Below are positions 50,568 to 59,476 of a DNA stretch of 64,000 nt, one piece after another; position 1 is the stretch's first letter; every line of letters begins with the position of its first letter. Source of the DNA: UBA4575 sp002386945 (lineage in GTDB: Bacteria > Pseudomonadota > Gammaproteobacteria > UBA4575); the NCBI GenBank assembly GCA_943789445.1, contig CALSUC010000002.1, positions 62,001 through 126,000 on the forward strand, given 5' to 3'. The notes beneath the pieces are model-generated. The model ran no database searches. It was given only the letters and a program-made list of their open reading frames with translations, and had not been told where the DNA came from. The position numbers and the translations under genes are program-made.

Positions 50568-51584
50568 TTATAGGCGGGCAATAATTTGCTGAGTGAACTC
50601 AGTGGTCGATGCAGTGCCACCGAGGTCGCTGGTTAGGTGCTTTCCAGAAGCCAGCTGAGCGTCTAAGGCTTCACGTAGACGTGTGGCTTTCTCATGCTCT
50701 TCAACATGATCCAACATCATCGCCGATGCGAGCATCAATGCGGTTGGATTGGCTAGTTGCTTGCCAGTGATATCAGGGGCTGATCCGTGCACGGCTTCGA
50801 ATATAGCCGCATCTTCACCGATATTACCGGATGGGGCTAAGCCTAGGCCACCGACTAAGCCAGCAATCTCATCAGATAGAATATCGCCAAACATATTGGT
50901 CGTGATCAAGACATCGAACTGGTTAGGATTGAGCACTAACTGCATCGCACAGTTGTCGACAATGCGTTCATCAATTTTTAGCTTATCAGCGTACTTTTTA
51001 CCGATGTTAGTCGCAGTATCTAAGAATAAGCCCGTGAGTTTTTTTAAAATATTCGCTTTATGCACGATGGTGACACGCTTGCGGTTGTTTCGAATGGCCC
51101 AATTAAAGGCGAATTCAGAAAAGCGGGTGCAGCCATGGCGGGTGATAATGCCAGAGGCTTCAGCCACGGCATGTGGGTCATCGGCAATCGGAATGTAATG
51201 TTCGACGCCGACGTAGAGGCCTTCTAGATTTTCACGAATGAGGACTAAATCAACGTTCTCAAAGCGTCCACCGACTAAAAAGCTACGTGCTGGGCGGACA
51301 TTGGCAAAAAGCTTGAATTCCTCACGTAAACGGACATTGATAGAGCGGAAGCCATCCCCTACAGGCGTCGTCAGAGGCCCTTTCAGCGCAAGTTTTGTCT
51401 TGCGAATACTAGCGATAGTACTTTCTGGGAGAGGGTCGCCATGGGCGTCTACTGCCGCCATACCGGCAAGCTGTGTATCCCAATCAAATTTTGCGCCTAA
51501 TACATCTAAAACTTGTAGTGTGGCATCTACGATTTCGGGGCCGATGCCATCACCGGGAATTAGGGTTGCGGGTATTCTTTCCAC
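50568..51584 (-). CDS. icd: NAD-type isocitrate dehydrogenase (homoisocitrate/isopropylmalate dehydrogenase superfamily)
   Basis: This 338-aa enzyme has the beta-decarboxylating dehydrogenase fold. It starts IPATLIPGDGIGPEIV and carries the isocitrate-type substrate segment SINVRLREEFKLFANVRPARS (Ser and Asn as in IDH; isopropylmalate dehydrogenases differ), HKANILKKLTGLF, and the metal Asp residues in TTNMFGDILSDE. The short length and sequence resemble NAD+-linked IDH of mitochondria and some autotrophs rather than E. coli Icd. NAD specificity is inferred. It interrupts the dsr gene series on the opposite strand. Confidence 0.85.
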   Translation of the reverse strand: MERIPATLIPGDGIGPEIVDATLQVLDVLGAKFDWDTQLAGMAAVDAHGDPLPESTIASIRKTKLALKGPLTTPVGDGFRSINVRLREEFKLFANVRPARSFLVGGRFENVDLVLIRENLEGLYVGVEHYIPIADDPHAVAEASGIITRHGCTRFSEFAFNWAIRNNRKRVTIVHKANILKKLTGLFLDTATNIGKKYADKLKIDERIVDNCAMQLVLNPNQFDVLITTNMFGDILSDEIAGLVGGLGLAPSGNIGEDAAIFEAVHGSAPDITGKQLANPTALMLASAMMLDHVEEHEKATRLREALDAQLASGKHLTSDLGGTASTTEFTQQIIARL

Positions 51585-51875
51585 TGAAAATGAACCTCAT
51601 TGTGTTTACTTTTTACTTTCTGCGCCTTAGATGACGCGTAGCTACATTATCTCGCCCCTAGCTAAGGGTGCGCAACCATTTATACAGCATCTTCGAACCT
51701 AATAGGGCATAGAGATGTAAAAAAGGCGCCTATATATATGCGCCTAAACGAGGGGAACTAATTTATAGATCAACTAGTTAAAGCACCTGGAGTAGTCAAA
51801 GTAAGGTGCTAGCTCAGTAACGAGCAGTGGCCATAATGCACTAGTATTTTTACACTGTTATGACACAGACTTACT
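51585..51875. other. 291-base spacer icd / rimO
   Basis: Apart from the rimO terminator near 51719-51746 and the AGCACCT/AGGTGCT inverted repeat, this stretch holds the icd leader (51585-51700). No open frame is visible. Confidence 0.4.
51719..51746 (-). terminator. terminator downstream of rimO
   Basis: The stem GGCGC/GCGCC with a TATATATAT-type loop is flanked on the left by six A residues, giving a U-tract for leftward transcripts from rimO, about 130 bases beyond its stop. A further inverted repeat, AGCACCT (51782-51788)/AGGTGCT (51804-51810), lies between them. Confidence 0.65.
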
Positions 51876-53207
51876 TTAGTCGGCTACGCTTGCGATTAAA
51901 TCGTACTCGGTGGCTTCTTCGATATTTACCTTGATGATGTCACCAACAGCCAAATCTTCACCACCATAGACACGGACTACACCGTCAATCTCAGGTGCAT
52001 CGGCGTAACTCCTAGCGGTGGCGACTTCCTCATCAATCGTATCGATCAACACATCTAAGCTGCGACCGACTTTTTGTTCCAACTTGTCTTCGCTGACCTC
52101 TGCTTGTGTTTGCATGAAGCGATGCCAGCGTTCTTCTTTAACCTCATCCGGCACCTGATTTTCAATGGCGTTCGCAGTTGCCCCTTGTACCGGTGAATAC
52201 TGAAAACAGCCGACTCGCTCAAGTTGTGCTTCACGTAGGAAATCGAGTAATTGCTGGAAATCATCATCGGTCTCCCCGGGGAAACCGACAATAAAAGTAC
52301 TACGAATGGCGATATCTGGGCAGATTTCACGCCAGCGATTAATTTGCACCATGGTATTGCTGCTTGAGGCTGGGCGTTTCATCGCTTTCAGGATGCGTGG
52401 GCTAGCGTGCTGAAACGGTACATCGATATACGGCAGAATCTTACCTTCGGCCATCAATGGAATGATTTTTTCGACATGTGGGTAAGGGTAAACGTAATGT
52501 AGACGCACCCAAATGCCTAATTCTGATAGTGCGGAACAGAGGTCGAGTAGGGTGTTTTGATAGACCCGGCCACGCCACAGCTGTGCTTCATTACGAATAT
52601 CGAGGCCATAGGCGCTGGTGTCTTGCGAGATGATAAGCAATTCTTTAACGCCGGCGGCGGCTAGTGCCTCGGCTTCTTGCATAATGCTGCCCAGCTCTCG
52701 ACTTGCTAGTTTGCCGCGCATGGAAGGGATAATGCAAAAGCTGCATTTGTGATTGCAGCCTTCAGAAATCTTGATATAAGCGTAGTGTTTCGGCGTTAAC
52801 TTGATGCCCTGTGGCGGAATTAAATTAGTAAAGGGATCGTTCTGGATAGGTACTGCAGAGCGTATGCTACGCATAACACTATCCACATCCTGTGGCCCAG
52901 AGATACTCAAGACTTCGGCTGGGATCGCGCTCACATCTTCGGGGTTGACGCCCATGCAGCCAGTAACAATCACTTTGCCATTCTCTTCTAAGGCTTCAGC
53001 GATGGTTTCCAATGATTCTTGTTTCGCCGAATCAATAAAGCCACAGGTGTTGACGACTACGGCATCTGCACCGTCGTAGTCGGGCGCAATCTCATAACCT
53101 TCTGAGCGTAGTTGCGTAATAATGCGTTCCGAGTCGACTAATGCCTTCGGACAGCCGAGACTAATAAGGCCAATTTTTGGCATAGAACTGTTGTTAGTTG
53201 AGGTCAC
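51876..53207 (-). CDS. rimO: ribosomal protein S12 methylthiotransferase
   Basis: This 443-aa radical-SAM enzyme has an N-terminal UPF0004 domain with cysteines in VNTCGFIDSAK and VTGCMG, the radical-SAM motif CNHKCSFCIIP (about 152-162), and a C-terminal TRAM domain. It adds a methylthio group to Asp89 of ribosomal protein S12. It is divergent from dsrN across about 96 bases. Confidence 0.96.
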   Translation of the reverse strand: MTSTNNSSMPKIGLISLGCPKALVDSERIITQLRSEGYEIAPDYDGADAVVVNTCGFIDSAKQESLETIAEALEENGKVIVTGCMGVNPEDVSAIPAEVLSISGPQDVDSVMRSIRSAVPIQNDPFTNLIPPQGIKLTPKHYAYIKISEGCNHKCSFCIIPSMRGKLASRELGSIMQEAEALAAAGVKELLIISQDTSAYGLDIRNEAQLWRGRVYQNTLLDLCSALSELGIWVRLHYVYPYPHVEKIIPLMAEGKILPYIDVPFQHASPRILKAMKRPASSSNTMVQINRWREICPDIAIRSTFIVGFPGETDDDFQQLLDFLREAQLERVGCFQYSPVQGATANAIENQVPDEVKEERWHRFMQTQAEVSEDKLEQKVGRSLDVLIDTIDEEVATARSYADAPEIDGVVRVYGGEDLAVGDIIKVNIEEATEYDLIASVAD

Positions 53208-53303
53208 TGTGTTCGCTATCGCAAGGTTGGAGTGCTAAAGTGAGAACCTTCACATTGCACCATAAAAGCATTATTTTCTTACAGTTCTTAGCCAGTTAAG
53301 CCT

Positions 53304-54671
53304 ATGGGCCAAATTCTTATTTCTGCCGCGCATAAATCCTCCGGCAAAACAATTATAAGCAGCGGCATCTGTGCCGCGCTAGTCGCACGTGGTTTGCGCG
53401 TACAACCGTTCAAGAAGGGTCCTGATTATATCGATCCTATGTGGTTAAGCACAGCGGCAAAACGAGATTGTTATAACTTAGACTTTTGGACGCAAAGCGA
53501 TGCCGAGATTAAGGCCTTGTTCAAAAGCAAAAGCGCAGATGCTGACTTTACTCTGATTGAGGCCAATAAAGGGCTTTATGATGGCCTGGATCTGGATGGC
53601 TCAAATAGTAATGCGGCACTGGCGAAGCTTTTAGGTAGTTCGGTGGTGTTGGTTCTGGATTGTCGTGGCACGATTCGAGGGGTTGCACCCTTGTTATTAG
53701 GCTATCAACAGTTTGACCCTGAGGTGAATATCAGCGGTGTGATTCTGAATTTTGTCGGCGGTGCACGACATGAGCAGAAATTACGCGAGGTGATAGCACG
53801 CTATACCGATATCCCCGTCCTAGGTGCAGTACAGCGAAATGATGAGGTGTTTGTAGAAGAGCGTTACCTGGGTTTGATCCCAAGCAACGAGGATGCAATT
53901 GCCAATGCACGCGTGCAAGCCTTGGCGGCGGTGATTGAACAACAGGTGGATTTGGATCTGTTATTACAAAATGCTGCCGTCATCGATCAGGGCGATAGCG
54001 TCATGCCAGTCAGCAGTGCCCCTGTGTCCTCGCGTCGATTACGTGTGGCCTATGCCTGTGATGAGGCCTTTGGTTTTTACTATCCAGATGACCTAGAGAC
54101 TTTCACCGCGCTAGGTGCCGAGCTGCTGCCTTTTAATAGCCTGCAAGATGAACGGCTACCAGAAGCGGATGCTCTGTTTATTGGCGGTGGTTTTCCTGAA
54201 CGCAAAGCACAGCAGCTAGAACACAACAGTGCCTTGCGTCATGAGATTAAGCAGGCGCTAGTGAATGGAATGCCCGCTTATGCGGAATGTGGTGGTTTGA
54301 TGTACCTATGCAATGCCATCGTAGAAAAAGGCCAGCGCAGTGAGATGGTCGGGCTGATTGATGCGGACTGTGTGATGAGTGATAAACCTCAAGGCCGTGG
54401 CTATACCTGTTTTAAGGAAACCGCCAAGAGTCTATGGCGGTCGACGCAGACTGCGAGTATGAATGCACATGAATTCCATTACTCAAGGCTGTCAGAGTTG
54501 GGGCAGGACTATGTTATGAGTTTTGCCGTTACACGCGGACAGGGGATTAGCGGTAAGCAGGATGGTTTACGTATGCACAATACACTGGCTTGCTATGCAC
54601 ATCAGCGACACACCGAGCAAAATCAGTGGATCAGTCGATTTTTAGCTTTTGTCGCAAGTTGTACGCAGTAA
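53304..54671 (+). CDS. dsrN: DsrN, cobyrinate a,c-diamide synthase-like sirohaem amidase
   Basis: This 455-aa protein of the CobB/CbiA type has an N-terminal dethiobiotin-synthetase-like P-loop (ISAAHKSSGKTIISSGI), a KGPDYIDPMW motif and a C-terminal glutamine amidotransferase domain with Cys in YAECGGLMYL (about 331-340). In A. vinosum dsrN lies after dsrP and makes the sirohaem amide of DsrAB. Here it is separated from dsrP by two opposite-strand genes but followed by dsrR, which supports DsrN rather than a cobalamin enzyme. No other cobalamin genes are nearby. Confidence 0.88.
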   Translation: MGQILISAAHKSSGKTIISSGICAALVARGLRVQPFKKGPDYIDPMWLSTAAKRDCYNLDFWTQSDAEIKALFKSKSADADFTLIEANKGLYDGLDLDGSNSNAALAKLLGSSVVLVLDCRGTIRGVAPLLLGYQQFDPEVNISGVILNFVGGARHEQKLREVIARYTDIPVLGAVQRNDEVFVEERYLGLIPSNEDAIANARVQALAAVIEQQVDLDLLLQNAAVIDQGDSVMPVSSAPVSSRRLRVAYACDEAFGFYYPDDLETFTALGAELLPFNSLQDERLPEADALFIGGGFPERKAQQLEHNSALRHEIKQALVNGMPAYAECGGLMYLCNAIVEKGQRSEMVGLIDADCVMSDKPQGRGYTCFKETAKSLWRSTQTASMNAHEFHYSRLSELGQDYVMSFAVTRGQGISGKQDGLRMHNTLACYAHQRHTEQNQWISRFLAFVASCTQ

Positions 54672-54743
54672 AGGTTAATAGTGCGGGCTGGTATACTTAC
54701 CTATATTATTTTTAAAAAAATTCGGAAGGTTTAGGTTAAATCG

Positions 54744-55082
54744 ATGGAAAATATTAGTGTTTCAGAAGTAGCAGCAGGACAAATTAAAAAAGCAGCAATC
54801 GAATCTCAAGTGGATATGTTGCCATTACGTTTGGCAGCGACTAAAAATGCCGATGGCTCACTGCATTACGGTATGGGTTTTGATGATGTCGGTAATTCAA
54901 AGGGTGAAGATGCCAGCTTTGAATCTCACGGCGTGACGATTGTGGTGGCCAAAACGAGCCTCCCATTACTGCAAGGTACGGTGATTGATTACGTCGAATT
55001 AGAGCCTAAGCAATTTCACTTTGTTTTTTTTAATCCAAATGACCCGAACTACAAGCCACCTGCAGAAGAGTCTGCAGAATAG
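54744..55082 (+). CDS. dsrR: DsrR, IscA-like protein lacking cysteines
   Basis: This 112-aa protein has the A-type Fe-S scaffold fold (ISVSEVAAGQIKKA at the start, 'LRLAATKNADGSLHYGMGFDD', 'VDYVELEPKQFHFVFFNPND'). It contains no cysteine at all, so it cannot bind a cluster, exactly as described for A. vinosum DsrR, a regulator of sulfur oxidation. It follows dsrN (72-base gap) and precedes a two-component pair by 23 bases. Confidence 0.88.
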   Translation: MENISVSEVAAGQIKKAAIESQVDMLPLRLAATKNADGSLHYGMGFDDVGNSKGEDASFESHGVTIVVAKTSLPLLQGTVIDYVELEPKQFHFVFFNPNDPNYKPPAEESAE

Positions 55083-55105
55083 CTTAAGGGATTAATTAGG
55101 CTTCC

Positions 55106-56599
55106 TTGAAACCACTCATGCGCATAACACAAAGCCGTATCTTGTTGCTCGTATTTGTGTGCAGCCAGCTGCTGCTGTTGGCCGCTGCATTTGGCGTAAT
55201 AGAGCCACAGCGTAGTATTGTCTTAGCGGTTAGCTTATTGCTCTTGATCGCCATCAGGGTCTGGTTGCAATACATTCAGCCTAGCGAAATTATAATAGAT
55301 TGGATTCAACGCATCCGTGCGGGTAACTTTGATGACCAGTTGCGCCTTAAGTCTGTCGATGAGTACAGCGAACTCGATCAAGATCTGAGTTTTATTACCG
55401 AAATGCTGCGCTCTTTATCGCGCGATGCCGAGATACAAGTACAAAGGCATACTGCTTATATTGCTCAGAAAACGCGATCATTATCTATCCTTTATGATAT
55501 CGCTAGTAGTATTAATAGCTCAGAAAACGTCGACCCTCTATTAACTCGGTTTTTACATACCACTAGTGAATTGATTAACTCATCGGCCGCTAGTGCAACG
55601 GTTACTAATGATATTGGTAACCAGCAGTTGGTGAGCCAGATTAATTGTGATGATGAAAGTTTGTTGCGATACGCCGAACATCGTCAGGAATATATTAAAG
55701 AGACTGCTGGCGTTGAGACCTTCCCCTTACTACAAGCAAATGTCAGTGCGTGTAGTCGGGATATCTGTCAGCGATTTTTTGCCTCAAAAAAGACCCATCT
55801 ACTGTTAATTCCTTTGCAATATCATGGCAAGTTACTCGGTGTCTTTAGTCTCTACCTACCAGAAGAAAGTCTGAATGATTTTGAAGATTTACAAGAGACT
55901 CTAACCAGTGTGGGTCGGCATTTAGGCGCAGCGATTGAGCGAGAAAAGCTAGATGAGCAAAAAACACAGCTATCAATCATGCGTGAGCGTACGCATATTG
56001 CGAATGAGTTACATGATTCACTGGCGCAAACTTTAACCAGTATCCGCTTTAGAGTGCGGTTATTGGATCAAAGTTTGCAGCAGGGTAATGAAGTCCAAGT
56101 ATGGGATGAATTAGAGAGGGTTGAAGCGACTGTCACTGAAGCGCATGCTGAGATCCGAGAACTGATCGCACATTTTCGCTCACCAACCGTTTTGGCCAAT
56201 CTTATTTCGGCAGTAGAGCAGACTATAGAGCGCTTTCGTCAGATTAATGATGACATTCAGATCTTTTTTCAGAACGAATGGCCTGAGACTAATCTGCCCA
56301 CTGAGACGGAGTTCCATGTTTTGCGTATCATGCAGGAGTCGCTGAATAATATTCGTAAACATAGTGAAGCAGAAAATGTGCGCATTATGATGGCTGGCAA
56401 TCAACAGGGCAGCTATAAAGTATTGATAGAAGATGATGGTGTGGGCTTTAAAGAGCCACAAAGCAGTAGCCACAGTGGTGAACATATTGGCCTTTCCATC
56501 ATGCAGGATCGTGCCCGCCGTTTTGGTGGTGTACTAGAAATAGAAAGTGAATCGGGCGAAGGAACACGGATTGTTCTAGAGTTCAGTCATGAACCATAA
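55106..56599 (+). CDS. NarX-type sensor histidine kinase linked to dsrNR
   Basis: This 497-aa protein is read from a TTG at 55106; an ATG at 55118 is also possible. Two N-terminal transmembrane helices (about 11-29 and 37-57) have almost no periplasmic loop. A HAMP-like helix follows, then a GAF domain (about 130-280) with three cysteines (181, 216 and 221; CSRDIC), a HisKA_3 helix with His303 in ANELHDSLAQTL and an HATPase domain. The small loop suggests intramembrane or cytosolic sensing, and the GAF cysteines could sense thiol/persulfide state. It lies 23 bases after dsrR and before its response regulator. Confidence 0.88.
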   Translation: MKPLMRITQSRILLLVFVCSQLLLLAAAFGVIEPQRSIVLAVSLLLLIAIRVWLQYIQPSEIIIDWIQRIRAGNFDDQLRLKSVDEYSELDQDLSFITEMLRSLSRDAEIQVQRHTAYIAQKTRSLSILYDIASSINSSENVDPLLTRFLHTTSELINSSAASATVTNDIGNQQLVSQINCDDESLLRYAEHRQEYIKETAGVETFPLLQANVSACSRDICQRFFASKKTHLLLIPLQYHGKLLGVFSLYLPEESLNDFEDLQETLTSVGRHLGAAIEREKLDEQKTQLSIMRERTHIANELHDSLAQTLTSIRFRVRLLDQSLQQGNEVQVWDELERVEATVTEAHAEIRELIAHFRSPTVLANLISAVEQTIERFRQINDDIQIFFQNEWPETNLPTETEFHVLRIMQESLNNIRKHSEAENVRIMMAGNQQGSYKVLIEDDGVGFKEPQSSSHSGEHIGLSIMQDRARRFGGVLEIESESGEGTRIVLEFSHEP

Positions 56600-56626
56600 A
56601 CAACTAACCAAGCTGAGGGTACACAC

Positions 56627-57277
56627 TTGCGCGTACTGATTATCGACGACCACACGTTATTTCGTGATGGCTTACAAGGATTGTTAGAGCGACATAATAT
56701 TGAGGTCGTAGCTTCACTCGGTGATGGTCAAGAAGGCATCCGCCTTGCTCAGACACTATTACCGGATATCGTCCTGCTGGATATGCGTATGCCGACGATT
56801 ACAGGTCTTGAAGTACTGAAGAATCTGCAGGCGAATAAGTTCGAAGCGCCAGTAGTGATGCTCACTACCAGCAATGATGAGCGAGACTTGGTAGAAGCCT
56901 TACGCAATGGCGCCAAGGGATATCTCCTGAAAGAAATGGAGCCTGATGATGTAGTGGCTGCTTTACGCGAGATCGTTAAAGGTGAGACGGTGGTTGCACC
57001 GAACCTGACCCAGATCTTGGCGCGTGTCGTTAAGGGTGAACCTATTCTCGAAACAGAGCCTAGCCCGATCGATGACCTGACTCCACGTGAAGCCGAGATT
57101 CTGAGTCTGCTCGCTGAAGGTCAGAGTAATAAAGTGATTGCACGCAATCTGGGCATCTCTGATGGCACGGTGAAACTGCATGTGAAGGCGATCTTACGTA
57201 AATTGAATATTCATTCACGGGTTGAAGCTGCGGTGATCGCAGTTGAGCATGGCCTGCGTGCAAGCAAGCAAAACTAA
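56627..57277 (+). CDS. NarL-type response regulator
   Basis: This 216-aa protein starts with TTG (GAGGGT upstream). The receiver domain has Asp52 in DIVLLDMRMP. A LuxR-type HTH lies at the C-terminus (LTPREAEILSLLAEGQSNKVIARNLGISDGTVKLHV). It is the partner of the preceding kinase, 27 bases apart. Its targets are unknown; the dsr locus is the obvious candidate by position. Confidence 0.92.
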   Translation: MRVLIIDDHTLFRDGLQGLLERHNIEVVASLGDGQEGIRLAQTLLPDIVLLDMRMPTITGLEVLKNLQANKFEAPVVMLTTSNDERDLVEALRNGAKGYLLKEMEPDDVVAALREIVKGETVVAPNLTQILARVVKGEPILETEPSPIDDLTPREAEILSLLAEGQSNKVIARNLGISDGTVKLHVKAILRKLNIHSRVEAAVIAVEHGLRASKQN

Positions 57278-57298
57278 GATTGAAGCTATAGCCTAACG

Positions 57299-57748
57299 AT
57301 GAAAACGTTTGATCAACTAGTGGCTGATGCGACCGCAGGCATTGAAGAATGGATGCCATGGGACTTGCAGTCAGCCCTAGAACAACAGCCTAATCTACTG
57401 ATGATTGATGTGCGTGAAGCCGACGAGTTTCAGAGTATGCACATCAAGGGCTCACTGCATATCCCGCGTGGTGTGTTAGAGGCGGCCAGTGAATATGGTT
57501 TTGATGAAACCGAACCACGCTTGGCGGATGCTCGTGCTGAGCAGGTGATTGTGATCTGTCGTTCGGGCCGGCGTAGTTGCTTGGCAGCCGATAGCTTAAA
57601 GCAGTTAGGCTTTGAGCAAGCTATCTCGTTAAAGACAGGCCTACGCGGCTGGAATGATGCGGATGCAGAACTAGTCGATCAGGAACAAAACCTAGTCGAT
57701 GGGGATGTTGCCGAGGTCTATCTCTCGCCGAAGGTAGTGACTCCATAA
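57299..57748 (+). CDS. single-domain rhodanese
   Basis: This 149-aa cytoplasmic protein has an N-terminal helical extension and a rhodanese domain with an intact active site, Cys87 in VICRSGRRSCLAA. The CRSGRRS loop is of thiosulfate-sulfurtransferase type. It follows the response regulator by 21 bases, closing a dsrN-dsrR-kinase-regulator-rhodanese series. A role in sulfur transfer or as a persulfide sensor input is plausible. Confidence 0.88.
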   Translation: MKTFDQLVADATAGIEEWMPWDLQSALEQQPNLLMIDVREADEFQSMHIKGSLHIPRGVLEAASEYGFDETEPRLADARAEQVIVICRSGRRSCLAADSLKQLGFEQAISLKTGLRGWNDADAELVDQEQNLVDGDVAEVYLSPKVVTP

Positions 57749-57771
57749 TCTAGAGCATTCTAAATGGTTGC

Positions 57772-58038
57772 TTATTCAACATCACTACGACGATTGAAAT
57801 AGTCGTAAAATTCGAATTTGGTGATAACGCCTTCACCACTAGTATCGTATTTCTCGAACACTTCTTGTTTGCCTAGAGAGTAAATCTCTTTCGCTTCTTG
57901 TAGCGTGATCTGTTCATTGTGGTCGCGATCAGCGTGCCAAAACATCCCATCTTTCAAGTCCATGCCGCCGCCCAGTGCGGATGCCTGCCCAGCATAAACT
58001 GCAGTCAGTAGGTGTAGTGTGAGTATGTATTTAGTCAT
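57772..58038 (-). CDS. exported EF-hand protein
   Basis: This 88-aa protein has a signal peptide (TKYILTLHLLTAVYAGQASA) and two EF-hand loops: DRDHNEQITLQE (about 37-48) and DTSGEGVITKFEF (about 64-76). Both keep the acidic ligands for calcium. An AAGGA site precedes the ATG. It is probably periplasmic; function unknown. Confidence 0.82.
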   Translation of the reverse strand: MTKYILTLHLLTAVYAGQASALGGGMDLKDGMFWHADRDHNEQITLQEAKEIYSLGKQEVFEKYDTSGEGVITKFEFYDYFNRRSDVE

Positions 58039-58132
58039 TAGGAATCCTTATCTTATATTGCTAATTGATAGCACCAGTCTACTTGCATAGCTGATGGCTT
58101 AACAAGGGGCTCAAGTACAGCCCTTTTACAGT

Positions 58133-58765
58133 TTAAACCTTTGGCAAGGTAGGCCTGTTGTCATGCCGAAAGTAAGCGTTTATTTTTTGTCGCAACCTGC
58201 GGATGCCATGCCATAAACGGGGTAGCAACCAGGCTAAGAAGAGTATGAATAAAAAGAGTAGTAGGCAGAATAAGAGAGGATGAGTAAGGGCCGCCCAAAG
58301 GCCTGCAATCACCAGTAAATCTTCAGTCACTGAGAGGGTCCAATTACTGAAGGGCTCAGGTGAGGTGTTAATTATTAGACGGGTGCCTGTCTTGCTGGCA
58401 TGGGTGGTTGCAGTTAGCCCACCACCTACTAAAGCAGCAGCTAATGCTAAGGCGGGTGATATTTCAACAACTACACCGGCTGCTAATAAAGCGCCTGCTG
58501 GAATTCGAATAAAGGTATGGATGGCATCCCAGATGCTATCTACGCCGGGTACTTTATCGGCAAAAAACTCGACTGCAAACATTAACCCAGCTGCTGCTAT
58601 AACGAGTGGGCTTTGTAGTAAATACAAACTATCGGGTAATACTAATTGTCCATTATTAGCACCTATCCCCAAGACCAAGATGGTTGCATATAGGTTGATG
58701 CCGCTGGCCCAAGCCACGCCCATGGTTAAAGCAATAATGCTGATAATTTGTTGGTATTCAGCCAT
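58133..58765 (-). CDS. DUF4126 family membrane protein
   Basis: This 210-aa protein has about five transmembrane helices. The pattern 'GVAWASGINLYATILVLGIG' and 'FFADKVPGVDSIWDAIHTFIRIPAGALLA' is typical of DUF4126, a membrane family of unknown function. The C-terminus is basic (RLRQKINAYFRHDNRP). It is monocistronic. Confidence 0.85.
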   Translation of the reverse strand: MAEYQQIISIIALTMGVAWASGINLYATILVLGIGANNGQLVLPDSLYLLQSPLVIAAAGLMFAVEFFADKVPGVDSIWDAIHTFIRIPAGALLAAGVVVEISPALALAAALVGGGLTATTHASKTGTRLIINTSPEPFSNWTLSVTEDLLVIAGLWAALTHPLLFCLLLFLFILFLAWLLPRLWHGIRRLRQKINAYFRHDNRPTLPKV

Positions 58766-58930
58766 ACAGTAGTTGCTAGCAGATTAAGATTTATTCAGCA
58801 TACGCCATGCCGATGGATGCTGTGGATGACAAATAACCATTAGTCGCCTATAAATTAAGGGCCTAATGGTTATCTGTTTAGACTATTGATGGATGCTTTG
58901 GTCGAGATCAGCTGGTGGAACTAGACGATA

Positions 58931-59446
58931 TTAATACTGCAATAAGCTGTGAGATTCACCAAAGGAGGCCAAGTGTTTGCGGCCAGCAAGTTCATTTAAT
59001 TCGATGACAAAGGCAAACTCATGCAGCTCGCAATTAAAGTTTTGTAATAATTGGGCAGCGGCATTGGCGGTGCCGCCGGTAGCGAGTAAATCATCGATGA
59101 GTAAGACGCGAGCACCGTCTTCGATGGCGTCTTTGTGTATTTCTAGAGAATCTTCGCCGTACTCTAGTTGGTAACTTATAGAGTAATGTTCGGCTGGTAG
59201 TTTCCCCGGTTTGCGTATGGGTATGAAACCGACGCCTAAGGCATGGGCTAAGGGTGTACCAAATATAAAGCCACGTGATTCAATGCCAATAACGTAATCG
59301 ATCTTCGCATCGATATAGCGCAGTTTAAACTGCTCTATGACCTGGCTGAAGGCCTCGGCTGACTTGAGTAAGCTGGTGATATCACGATACAAAATACCCG
59401 GCTTAGGGAAGTCTGTAACCGTGCGGATATAGTCTTTTAACTGCAT
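58931..59446 (-). CDS. apt: adenine phosphoribosyltransferase
   Basis: This 171-aa purine-salvage enzyme makes AMP from adenine and PRPP. The PRPP motif VLLIDDLLATGGTANAA (about 114-130) and the N-terminal 'YIRTVTDFPKPGILYRDIT' are intact, and the length fits the family. Close to the window's oxygenase genes but not obviously co-transcribed with them. Confidence 0.96.
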   Translation of the reverse strand: MQLKDYIRTVTDFPKPGILYRDITSLLKSAEAFSQVIEQFKLRYIDAKIDYVIGIESRGFIFGTPLAHALGVGFIPIRKPGKLPAEHYSISYQLEYGEDSLEIHKDAIEDGARVLLIDDLLATGGTANAAAQLLQNFNCELHEFAFVIELNELAGRKHLASFGESHSLLQY

Positions 59447-59476
59447 AGTATTCGGAGTCCATTCATTAATTAAGGC

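Noticed and set aside
50749..51630. Two long plus-strand frames (149 and 130 aa) over the isocitrate dehydrogenase gene
   Set aside because: They are antisense to a complete enzyme with all motifs; low-complexity Ser/Lys-rich translations typical of shadow frames.
53304..54671. Cobalamin biosynthesis enzyme (CobB/CbiA)
   Set aside because: No other cobalamin genes nearby, while dsrR follows directly; DsrN is the better reading.
56180..56485. 101-aa frame antisense to the NarX-type kinase
   Set aside because: It lies wholly inside a well-supported gene and has unnatural composition; a shadow frame.
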